Positions 24,651-34,746 of a stretch of 64,000 nt of DNA are shown in pieces. The stretch's first letter is position 1. Every line of letters starts with the position of its first letter. Under the pieces are notes generated by a model. The model had not been told where the DNA came from. It saw nothing but the letters and a program-made list of their open reading frames with translations, and did not search any database. The stretch comes from Sclerodactyla briareus (Eukaryota > Echinodermata > Holothuroidea > Dendrochirotida > Sclerodactylidae). The position numbers and the translations under genes are program-made. The DNA lies in NCBI GenBank assembly GCA_026419785.1, contig JAODTK010005541.1, positions 124,001-188,000 on the forward strand, in the 5' to 3' direction.

Positions 24651-26208
24651 TAAGGAATTTGCTATGGTGACCTTGGATGAACTTGACCTAAACACAAAAA
24701 CCAATAGGGTTCATCTCACCATACGTGCACCCCGATTCATACACTAATGTGAATTTGATCATCCTCGTCGTTAGATAATCCTGCTGACAAGCTTTTTTGT
24801 TAAACGTTGCCCTCTCGTGACCTTGACTGACTTTTGACCTGAGCTGCCCCCCAAATGGGGGTTTATCTCTAATGTCCCAACCTACAGAATTAATTTGAAC
24901 TTATACATGATTGCGATCTTTTTACATATCCGTGCTGACAAGGGGGGTAACACAACACGCACACACAGACACACCACACACAACATACGCACAGGCGGTG
25001 AGGCATAGATGCTTTTGCCTGCGGCAAGGAAAATTCAAAAAGGATTCCAATCCAGGACAATGTCAGTGTGTCAGCAAGGATGGTTATGAGTCATGCCTCG
25101 GGCCGCATGGATCTGCTGGCCGTGATGCAAACGACCACCCCCAGCCCAAGTTACACTGACTCGAGACCTAGACAGTCCTACGGTCCCTCTGGGAATCCCA
25201 GGTCACGGTCCCGAAGGTCCAATGATGGTTGTCATCGAGACCGAGCATGTACTCATAAACGGAGATGGCGGAACAAATGCTCGAGATTGAATAGTCGTCA
25301 GGAGCCGCCCCAGTTCTTCACGACAATCATCAAGTTGTGGTCATCTGAAATCCAGAGGAAAGCTCGTCATTCTCAAGGCGTTTGAAACTAACTGAAAGCT
25401 CCGAAAGTGATCATTGTAACAGTGTATCCTTGAAAAGCTTGGACAGTCGTTTGAATGGCTGGAAGTGGAAGTGAATGTGGATCCCAAACAGGGATGGACA
25501 TACTTCAAATCCTGCATCTTAAGACAGCGAGAAAAGTGCAACATAGAAGCTCCGAATCCGAAGGAGGACCACTGGTGCCATGTTCTAGGGAAACAGTAGA
25601 GGCAGGCGAAAGATTCGCCAGGACAGACTCAATTGTAGTACTCACTGCGACACGACTGGGAAGCATAAGTCCAAATGTCTCTGTGAGTCCGTGGGACGGC
25701 ACCTGGCAACAAATGCATTGCAGCCTATAGGTAGCGATTCGAGATCCGTAACTGTGGCGCAGACCAGTTGTCAAGCCGAGGACGGACCAGGATTCTAACC
25801 GCGTTAGGCTGGGATTTCATTGATGCGTATGCGTAACCGGGGGACTCGATGTGAAAATCACATAATTTATGAAACGAACTATTGTTATCAGAAAGAGGAA
25901 ACAATATAAATGTAAGTGGAAAAGACCAACAGAAGGCAGCAGCCCATGCATATTGTCGTTGTTGGCTTTGTAAGGAATATGTTCAACAGGATTCATTAGG
26001 GTGAGTGAGGGTGATTACGCATCGCAATACGCATTAGGACATGGCTTTTTCGCTTATTCAGCGTTGATTTGCCTTCATCTGTGAATTTTTTTGTGGAAAC
26101 TAATATATTCTAGCTTTGCAAAAATAAATAGACACAATCAAACACTATAGCCCACGCACTCAGGTCACGTCAGATAATTAGCACAAATGCTGCGTTCGAG
26201 CATTGGAA
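24651..26208. other. Non-coding, with a possible decayed coding patch at 25040-25780
   Basis: Up to ~24900 the sequence continues degenerate repeats of the 'GACCTTGACTGACTTTTGACC' type. At 25040-25780 base composition shifts to a higher-GC, codon-like texture with overlapping open frames on both strands. One plus-strand frame (about 25068-25385) is rich in Ser, Arg and Pro, somewhat like a retroelement gag. I could not match it to any family, so it is only noted. Confidence 0.25.
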
Positions 26209-26271
26209 TCTATCTATTCTATCTATCTATCTATCTATTCTCTATCGATCTATCTACTATCTATCTATCTT
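26209..26271. repeat. (TATC)n microsatellite
   Basis: Tandem TATC tetranucleotides with a few interruptions (CTATTC, TCGATC). Confidence 0.9.
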
Positions 26272-26439
26272 CCAGTGTGTTAACAATGCCTTTTCGGCTC
26301 CCAAACATCATTCTTTATGGATGTCGACCAAACTTGGACACAATGTTCATTACCTTGGGACATGTTTGACTTGTGAGTCAGAATCAGGTGCCAATTAAAG
26401 GGGCAATATAGGCCATTATTTGTAAAATTTTAAATGTAC

Positions 26440-27930
26440 TCTCCTCCTATCTACCATTTTTGGTGCACAGTGCGTGTGTGTATCGTTCATTTATAATGTC
26501 TAACACCGTACCTTCGAGGTGTCAGTGTTTTTTTCAAAGAGAAATCCAAGGCCCCACTCGGGCCCACGGGCCGCATTATGTGATTTCACACAATAGTACT
26601 CTACTGAAATGCATCTCCTCCCACACGATTCATTGATGTTCTTCTATGTTACATTAATGTCCTTGGGTTGAGGGCTACCGGGGGTGTTCGGGAATTTTGG
26701 TCTCAGGACCCACTTTGAATAGCACCAATACATGTTGTAATCTCCTACAATTTTCGTTGCACAGGGCGGATGTTCAGTCGTATGGTGTCTATAGCCTATA
26801 TTTAGAGTGCCCAGGGATTAGGACCTAAAGTCCAGTGTGGGCCCTGGTGGCCCATCATTTGGAATTTTCGAAAATGCTTCTCCTTTACAAATTGCAGTTC
26901 CACAGTGCTGACATTCAGTCGTAGTGATGGTCTGACAGCGTACCTTTGGGCTGCTCCAGCAATTTTTGGTCCCAAGGTCCCACTTGGGCCGTCGGCCCAT
27001 TCCATGAAGTTTCAAACCAATGGTACTTGAAATGCACATTTCTTCCACAAGCTTCAGATTGATGTTCGTTTTGAAGTTAGCATTGTAATGGTACTTGGGG
27101 TGTTAGCTGTAGACAGACCCATCGGTGGAATTTTGAGGTCCTAGGGACAAGTGGTGTGACCCAGGGCTCCAATACAAAGGAAATACTGCCCAAGTATATA
27201 TTTATCTGTACAAAGTTCAGTGCACCGTGCTGATGTTCGGTCATATATGATGGTCTGATAGACATACTTTTTGGGGTGTTGAGGATTTTTGTTCCAAGGT
27301 CTGACTCTGGCCTCTAGGCGAAGTGCATCTCCTCCCCACAAGCTTCAATTGGTCTTCGTCAAACGTTACATGTAATGGTCCTTCAGTAGAAGCTTTTGGC
27401 TCGTCCAGGAATTTAGGGCCCACGGCCTAGTTTGGCCGGAGGGCCATCCATATGAAATACTGCGAAATATGGTATTTCCACAAATCTAGTTGAACGTTGT
27501 CCAAATGTTTCGGTCATAAGGACGTCCAATAGCCATTCATTGCATGGTGCCTAGGGATTTGGAAAAAGCCAGTGTGGGACTGAGAGCCCATAATGTGGAA
27601 TCACGCAAAAATGTTTCCCTTTAAAGTTTTGGTGCACAGTACTGACATTCGGTAACGATGAGGTTCTAACAGTCGAACTTAGGGGGTCAGGAAAATGTGA
27701 TCCAAGGCCCACTTGGATCCATGGAATTAACACATTCGTACTGATGGCATCTCAAGTTCCAAATTGTTTACATCTGTAAATGCTCCTGGGGTAGTGGTCA
27801 TAGGTTGTTCAGGAATTCTGGCTGAGTCCAATATTGTCCTAGTGCCTATCAAGTTAAATCATGCAAAATGCTTTTACATATTTTGTAGCAGGGTCAGTGC
27901 GTAATGTTCAGTCATGGAGCACAATACACA
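26440..27930. repeat. Degenerate tandem array, ~125-170-bp units, about eleven copies
   Basis: A module like GTGCACAGTGCTGATGTTCAGTC followed by a GTCTAACAGCGTAC..GGG.TG...GG(A)ATTTTGG-like stretch recurs at about 26466, 26634, 26760, 26892, 27060, 27224, 27356, 27500, 27632, 27770 and 27893. Between modules lies a CCCACTTGGGCC/GGCCCA palindromic block. The array is old, with many substitutions and indels. Open frames across it are repeat-derived and not coding. Confidence 0.7.
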
Positions 27931-29009
27931 GATTGAATTCCCAAAATTCAAATTTCCTGTATTCTCGTTATCTCACCCATGACTGGTTGTAACCCTTCAG
28001 CCTGCAATCCTCCCCAATCACCCCCCCTTAATCAATGGGGATTCCCCAAATTAAATGTTGAAAAACCACCGTGAAATGCCACTAGTAACCCCCTATAAAT
28101 TGCATGCACACTCCCTCCCAAAATTCCCCCCCCCCACACTACTATGAGGCCCAAAATACAGTTAAGTTTTATGCAACTCATTCACAAGTCCACTCAATTT
28201 TCAAGTACTGTTTTTTCAACAACAAGGCACCTCGACGCTATAAACAAATAGCCCTGGGAGATTTGCCCTTGGTAGCCATGGAAGGAGCTGTTGGGGACGA
28301 GTACAAAGTGTGGTCAGCATGAGAGAGAATTGTAGTTTTAGGACATGGGTTGTACAAAGTGGAAGGGAGATTGAATTGAGATAGCAAAATCCATGGAGGA
28401 GATTACCCCCCACCCTAAAATGTGCAAATTGTGACACTTAATAGATGATTTAGATGTAATTAGCTAATATGAATATTTCAACTATCTGAATAAAATGCAA
28501 AATTATAAGAAGAACACAAAAAAAAAAATTGCGAATCACCTTCCACACCTCCACACCTAGACATGAATGCGAAGGTTTATTGCAGATGCCGCAGTAACTG
28601 CAATTTTGTTGTGGAGCATGGACAGACAAGTGTGCGGTAGCCTTCAAAATTTTCGAATTTAGAGTGAAAGGTCAATTTTTAGAGTAGTCTCTTAGGCTCT
28701 GGTATAATACTAAAAACATAACCCAGAAAAACGGCAGTAGTAGTAAGCATGAACATCAAGAGAATAGAGTATAATTAGAAATCATTTGCCTGTTATCCAC
28801 CCCTCCTTGAAAAAAATTAATAGGATAGAAAATCAGATGGAAAAGTGCAATGGTAATGCAGTAATAGATTAGGAAAAAGAATGAGTGTGTTGAAAACCCC
28901 ACTATACAGGGCAATTGCAATTCAGCAACTGCCGACAATCCCCACTGCTTCCTAGCAAGTGTAAGGCACGCTTATACATTCGGATTCATGAAGAACAATG
29001 CTCGATATG
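27931..29009. other. No gene recognised
   Basis: AT-rich non-coding sequence with a C-tract near 28120-28135. Short plus- and minus-strand frames have no recognisable family or splice context. Confidence 0.4.
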
Positions 29010-29640
29010 GATATGAGTGAGTTGACCCTCCCCCGAAAAATCTTGCCAAACCCACTTCCTTACCCAGAGTATTGTGTTGTTAATGTTGTATGAATTATGA
29101 GGACAAGTTGACCTCCTCTTCTGAAAAATTGTGTGGACCAAGACAAAATAGAAAAATACCCTGAAACAATTCACCCTCTCCCATCTGAGGCTGGGATAGG
29201 CTGGATGCTGAGTTGATCCTTCCCCGAAAAATCTTGCTAACACCACTCCCCCCACCCTCAGAGGTATTGTATTGTGTTTTAAAGATGGATTCGTCAAGTA
29301 AAATTAAATCTTGTAAGCAATATACTGCACCAAGCCATTTAGATGAATTGAAACCAAATGGTTATTTCACGCATTGCTCAGTCCAAATAAAATTGAAATA
29401 ATAACAAGGTATAAGAATATCGCTTCAAATTTAATATAGGCCGCCATTGCGGTATTTTGTCGTGACGTCATGCAAAAATCGCCGTCGCTTGTTTGCGGAC
29501 GCTAGCAGACGACAATCCATCTTTATGCTTGTATGAATATGACACAAGTTACCCTTAGAAAAATAACCATGACAACCAATCCCCTCCCACTGAGGCTGGG
29601 ATAGGCACAATGTTACAGTAGCCTCCATGTTATAAAAAAT
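29010..29640. repeat. Degenerate ~95-bp tandem repeat interrupted by MITE copy 2
   Basis: Units begin with a GTTGACCCTCCCCCGAAAAA-like motif and contain a CTGAGGCTGGGATAGG-like motif (about 29017, 29112, 29212 and 29580). The TA-flanked MITE at 29282-29523 sits inside, so the transposon landed in a pre-existing array. Confidence 0.5.
29282..29523. mobile_element. MITE copy 2, Tc1/mariner-like
   Basis: A 242-bp copy of the element at 1278-1526. The right terminal repeat is identical (GACGACAATCCATCTT); the left has a 2-base loss (AAGATGGATTCGTC). TA flanks both sides. The interior shares ATCGCTTCAAATTTAAT and TTTGTCGTGACGTCATGCAA with copy 1. Non-coding. Confidence 0.8.
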
Positions 29641-30723
29641 CTGTGCCACAGTCGCCACAGACCATGCTTTGTAGAAAAATGCCATATTAAGTTACAATTG
29701 CAAACACTACGAGTGTTTTATCACTCAGAACTGGCCTTGAAAAGAAGTCACCTTTTGGGGCTCAGAGGCCATTGCCCCAAAAGCGATGCCATGGCATTCA
29801 GGGACTTCCAGGCTCGGTCACATCTTGCATTTACTGGCGGTCACCCATTGCCATTGTGCAGCCTCCACCAATATCCAACCTCTGGGCTACTGTACACAAC
29901 AGCCACATCTAATGATTATGAGGAGGGAATAATAGCTTTAACATAACACAGAAACTACAATGCTATGCTAAACCTGCAGATACTCTCATGTAACTAGCTG
30001 ATTGTCCTCGATTATCAGTATGGTCTCGGTACCGTACACAAAAAAAGACCTCTGGTTAACTAGCTATAAGTGTGTAACCAATTCACCATAATTCAATTTC
30101 TCTGCCAGTAGGCTTCTTATGATCTTACTTGCTGATTACAGCTTTCAACAACATTCAGGACAAAAACCATTCAAGCCTCATTTAGGAATCCTTGTTATTT
30201 GATCTTGGATTAAAATTCACCTACTCTTCTCAAGACGTGGTCAAATGTATCAAGGCAGGGTTAAACCGTTCCCAGGACCACCATGTACCCAACATGAATC
30301 CCAGGAGCCGACACACTTCTCAGACTGGAGAAGCAAATTCATGCCTCATGTGGGACGTTACAGCCGACTGCAACGGACTTATTGTTTGAAACCAATTTCC
30401 CAGACAGATAATTACATGTCCACTGCACACGCGCAATTTAGCAGAACAGGGAAAGCAGCCACAATGAAATAATGGCATGTTTTCGTATGGTTCAGCTATA
30501 GCTGATGATCACATAATGGCAAACAAAAGGTTAGGTGTAGGCTGATCTAATCAGAATATATAGCCCACCAATCACCATAATTAAGGAGTAATTTGCCTAT
30601 TCCAAGATTTTTAAGCTTCTAGCAAGATTACGCCATGACCATACGAGCTATAATGATTTGGTTTTACTTTGGCATATACTCAGATGGCAGGTTCATGAAC
30701 TGAACCTAATTTCAGCATAACAT
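29641..30723. other. No gene recognised
   Basis: Non-coding. Several open frames of 60-80 codons on the plus strand (about 29698-29946 and 30192-30472) overlap one another, have no recognisable family and lack supporting splice sites. Confidence 0.35.
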
Positions 30724-31100
30724 CTGCTAATTAGGTGTACGCAGTTTAAAACAAATTTTACGATTGGCATTTCCAATTGGTGGGAATTCTCTCTCTCAAA
30801 GTTGTTAAAAACTACAACTTCAACTCGACATGTATAGTTAGCTAGTCAAAAATATGGCTAAATTGGTGGACCGTTTTAACAATTTTACGATTGGCATTTC
30901 CAATGGGTGGGAATTCTCTCTCAGAGTTGTTAAAAACACACCTTCAACTCGACATGTATAGTTAGTAGCCAAAAAATATGCTAATTAGGTGGACCAGTTT
31001 AACAAATTTTACGATTGGCATTTCCAATGGGTGGGAATTCTCTCTCAGAGTTGTTAAAACTACATCTTCAAGCGCCATGTTATACTTAGCTATAGTCAAT
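30724..31100. repeat. Tandem repeat, ~125-bp unit, three copies
   Basis: ACGATTGGCATTTCCAA starts at 30760, 30887 and 31011 (spacing 127 and 124). Each is followed by TGGGTGGGAATTCTCTCTC, an AGAGTTGTTAAAA block and an ACTTAGCTAGTC-like end. The units are close in sequence, so the amplification is fairly recent. A partial unit (GCTAATTAGGTGTACGC) precedes the array. Confidence 0.85.
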
Positions 31101-31753
31101 TGCTTCATTCTCATGGTAGAAACCACTGATTGCACAAGCGGGCGAGGCCACTTGGGACAGATCACCCACGCCTTGTTCTCTCTCAATGGTTATTCTTCGA
31201 TGGTTGTTGACCGACTAAGTACAATGTTTATTGATTCTAGAACAGCTGTGGCTTATGAAGATCAACGTCAAAAAAAAGGTTGTTTACAGGGGCACATAGC
31301 AATTGTTTGAAACCTGCCTCTTGACTTCATGATCTCAACAGATGACACTAATTTTTGAATTGTCTTGGTCATTTGTGCAGTTTGAGCTAGCTACAGCACC
31401 ATTGGTGCGGCTTGTTTCACATCCGCATACGTATCTATGGAATCCTAGCCTAACGGCTGAAACCCTCCGACTTGAAAATCCAGATGGATGGTATCGCAAC
31501 TCTGGTGGCTAATCACCTGTCCTAGTGTGACACGTCCTAAACTATTGAGGAATTCTCTAGGGCATTGAAGCATCTGAGTGTGGAGAAAGGCTCCTGGTTC
31601 TTTGGCATGCATCGAGATCTCTACTGTCTGTGCCAGGCACCATGGGCTGTTGCATTGTCTCACTGCTCTGTTTTGGAGCGCGGAAAAGGCTGGAAGCGGT
31701 AGACAATGCATATAGTTTGAGCTACAACACAATCGGCGTACTTGTGCCTGATT

Positions 31754-31785
31754 CCACAGAATTAAACACGTGTTTAATTCTGTGG
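31754..31785. repeat. Perfect 32-bp palindrome centred on CACGTG
   Basis: The half-site CCACAGAATTAAACAC is followed immediately by its exact reverse complement, with no spacer. The centre is the E-box hexamer CACGTG (31767-31772). There is no gene nearby to give it a role. Confidence 0.7.
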
Positions 31786-32159
31786 CATGATCCTACGATT
31801 GTTTCCACTGATTCAGTTGAATAGTTGCACTTGCAGCATGTTATTGCTCAGTCAGGGTTTCAACTTCCACTTTCATGATACAAAATAAGATAAATTCTAA
31901 TCTCAGAGATTGGCCTATAGAGTGCTGAAGATTAGATAGAAAGTGCAGATCATAAACAATATGTGTATATCTCTGTGTAAGATGCTGTTTTTAATTTCTT
32001 TCTTCCTTCTTCCTTAGTGGAATTTTGTGTCAAGGTCTGATACGGCTTCTCATCTATGGTCGTGTAAGAAAAACAGGGGTCATAGAAAGGGTTCTCTCGA
32101 GAGAAGCCAGTCTAAGACATGTTTCCTTGATATTGAATATGATGTATCAACATTGCACA

Positions 32160-32340
32160 TGGACTCGCGGACTGGGACTCGTGTATTGGGACTGGACTCG
32201 GATCCGACTCGGAATCACACTCGGGCACTGGACTAGGATTTGGACACACAGATCCAGACTCAGACTTGGGCTGAATATACCTAGGTGGACTCACTACAGC
32301 ACTAGTCCTCACGCTCTTGGACTCTCTAGACACGGACCGA
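32160..32340. repeat. GACTCG-type hexamer repeat
   Basis: Degenerate array of GGACTCGG/ACTGGGACTCG words, the same type as at 160-320 and 785-900. It probably belongs to the same class of small non-autonomous elements. Ends are not resolved. Confidence 0.5.
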
Positions 32341-32399
32341 TGACTACCTCTTTATTAGTGCAAATATGAACATACTGTGGACTTACTGTGTTTTTTCCA

Positions 32400-33341
32400 C
32401 GCAAGGGGAACTCCAGATGATTCGGTACGCAATGCAGCGTAGGCATACGCGTCAGAGGCAAGAGCAGCGCTCCCTATAAGATTAGCAGATAAAATGACTG
32501 GAACTCAGACAAAGACTCTAAGTAACAGACAGACAGAAATTCTGCAAAATTGTATGAATTGCTTGAACACAAGCGTATAGTACGCCCACAATTTTCCAGG
32601 GGAGGGGAGGTGTGAACTTATTCGACCGACATTCTGTCCGTAGTTTTTGTATTTTTCTTCATTCGGCGCTCGGAAACAAAAACGCATGTTCAGAATCCGC
32701 CCTATAGCGCTCAGAGACCGACTTGTCGCTGTTTCAGAGACCGACTTTCCGTTGACCCTACACACCTCTAATTTACGCCCTTCCTAAATCACTTACTGAG
32801 TGCCTAAACATTCGTTCGAAGGCCTGACTAATTGAGTAGTTTAGCGTATTTCGGGAGCATCTTGTTTTCGGGTGTACGAAGCAGTTGTGGATGTTTGTTT
32901 TTTGGTAACGAGTTCCCAATCGAAACATCTCTTTCAAACGTTGGGGGGGGGAAGGGGAAGGGGGGGGAGGGGGGGAGGGGGGGGGGATCTCAGTTTCCTA
33001 TCTGACTCAGTCTCAAGAGCATATGGTTCGAGATTGTGTTTCCCTCATAACCTTATTATTTTCCGAAAAACTAAGATTTACAGTTGACTCCGTCACCTAT
33101 CTTTTATTTTTAATCTATATTCCTTCGATCTTAGATACACAACTGAACATAACATTTTCACCTCAGTCATTCTTATGCTGGAACTAGACATAACTTGCCA
33201 GCAACTGTTTTGGAAAAATGGCCCACGAAATGTTTCATCAGTCGAAACTAAGTTGTCCCGGCCTGCTAAACACTGGCCCTCTCCCACCATTTAACCCGTG
33301 TTGTGACGTTTTTGAATTTGCTGGCTGAACTGTTCCCGGAA
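32400..33341. other. No gene recognised; contains a G-rich tract
   Basis: Non-coding apart from unassignable short frames. A G-rich tract with A interruptions spans about 32941-32987. Confidence 0.4.
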
Positions 33342-33848
33342 CTATACATGTGTAGGCGGGTACCCCGCCCACGTGTATATCCCCCTTTGGGCAATCATTG
33401 GAAGAAGTCATCTAACACCCCATAAAGACCTCCATTTTGGCAAGAAACTAAGATAGCCTTCAACCATCAAGTTTTCTTGTTATCCAGTTGTTAGGTTACA
33501 AGAAAGTCACATAAAATATGCAAATTTGACCTACGATGGCCTCGAAATGACCCTCACATTTTTCGGGATCAACTCTAGGTACTCCTACCAATAAGTTTCG
33601 TCCAGATAAATTCGTCAATTATGCAAAATTACGGGCCCCAGCATTGCAGTGATGCCCACTCTCGAACTCGTTTCCACGATCTCACTACGGCGACACATGT
33701 GTAACAAGGTCAGATATTCGGATTAAAGCGTTGAAGAGTATTGCGCTTAACGACTAAAGTTGCCAGCGGCGGAGGAGAGCATGGGACGGCAGCGGCGGCA
33801 TCACACCCAAAACCATAATATCCACGGAAACTTCCAGTGTCCGCGGGA
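33342..33848 (-). mobile_element. Helitron-like non-autonomous element, copy 3
   Basis: On the minus strand it starts A|TC at 33849/33848 with TCCCGCGGACACTGGAAG, then shares GGATATTATGGTTTTGG and GCCGCTGCCGTCCCA with copy 2. The 3' end has a clear hairpin (GGCGGG/CCCGCC, 33355-33369) and terminates ATAG|T at 33342, one substitution from CTAG. It contains about two 115-bp units. At 507 bp it is 225 bp shorter than copy 2, about two units. Confidence 0.7.
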
Positions 33849-34389
33849 TATAATAGAGCAGACCTGGAGAGTTATTAGAAGTACATACTGAGCCAGATCA
33901 GCCAGGACAGCAACTAGGTCAGCCAGCTAGCTAAACGATATGCAAATTACCCTGATACGATAGTTAGGCACCATCTACGTGGTCCACATCTTCAGTTCAT
34001 GCATCAATTTGCTTGGACAGGTTGTGGTTCATCAGCCCATCAAAGCTAGCATATTGTTTTTTAAACGTTTTGCTCCTCTGACGCTTGCAAGATTGTAAAA
34101 AGCATTGTAAATTGTGGGCATTTTTTTTCCTGGGGAGTATGAATAATCCAAATAAGCTTCTTGTCTGGCTATTTGCATCACACAGGCTTCAAATTATGTA
34201 ATCAGCTTGTACACAAAATTTTCGCTCTCGAGTAACCCTTTTTACACAACACTCGGATAACTTCAATCAAAATGGGTAACTATTTTCCCCAAGATTGGGT
34301 GAAATTATTTTTGCCCAATATAGTCATGGTCAATGGTCGGTGGTACCAGATGGATTTGTGGAGTGACCGTAAAGAATAGAAAATCTTCA
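33849..34389. other. No gene recognised
   Basis: Non-coding, AT-rich. A short direct repeat (AGCCAG..CAGCCAGGACAGC) lies near 33890-33930. Confidence 0.35.
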
Positions 34390-34707
34390 TTTGAGCTACG
34401 TATCGCTGGTCTGTACAATATTCGTGACTGTGGTCCGAAGTCGCAGACTTCGGTGGTTCGGTCCATGAGGGAAGGATAGAGGCCTAACTGGGTAAGAGGT
34501 CTAGAGAGATCACTCCAGGTTACTGGTAGTCGTAGAGAGGTTAGGCCTCGGCAGGTCTTGGGATCGAGGTTGTTCGTAGTGACCTCACTTCAAAGATATC
34601 GAGACCTTGCCTTTGCCCAGGACAGAGTGGAAGAGAGTTTTTGCCATCAGAGTGGCCTCCCGTCTAACCCATGCTACATGGACGTAAAACTTTTTATGAT
34701 GATGAGT
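34390..34707 (+). mobile_element. LINE fragment: C-terminal end of a non-LTR ORF2, with (GAT)n tail
   Basis: One frame gives SRRLRWFG at about 34440, matching the 'LRWFGH' signature near the C terminus of many LINE ORF2 proteins. After frameshifts it gives GRREVRPRQ-like (consensus 'GRR..GRP...W') and then FAQDR followed by EWKRVF, matching 'AQDR..W..'. The fragment closes with TATGATGATGAGT, a common microsatellite-like LINE tail. Multiple frameshifts mark a dead copy. The palindrome CCGAAGTC-gca-GACTTCGG (34435-34453) lies within it. Confidence 0.55.
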
Positions 34708-34746
34708 AAGATACGTCTGCCATGCATGGCATAACTCATCATCATA
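34695..34746. repeat. Inverted repeat with inner palindrome
   Basis: TATGATGATGAGT at 34695-34707 faces its exact complement at 34734-34746. Between them lies the perfect palindrome TGCCATGCATGGCA (34718-34731). The left arm coincides with the LINE tail, so the structure may have arisen at the insertion boundary. Confidence 0.5.

Noticed and set aside
25068..25385. Possible retroelement gag frame (Ser/Arg/Pro-rich)
   Set aside because: Composition is suggestive, but there is no zinc knuckle, no adjoining pol and no recognisable conserved block.
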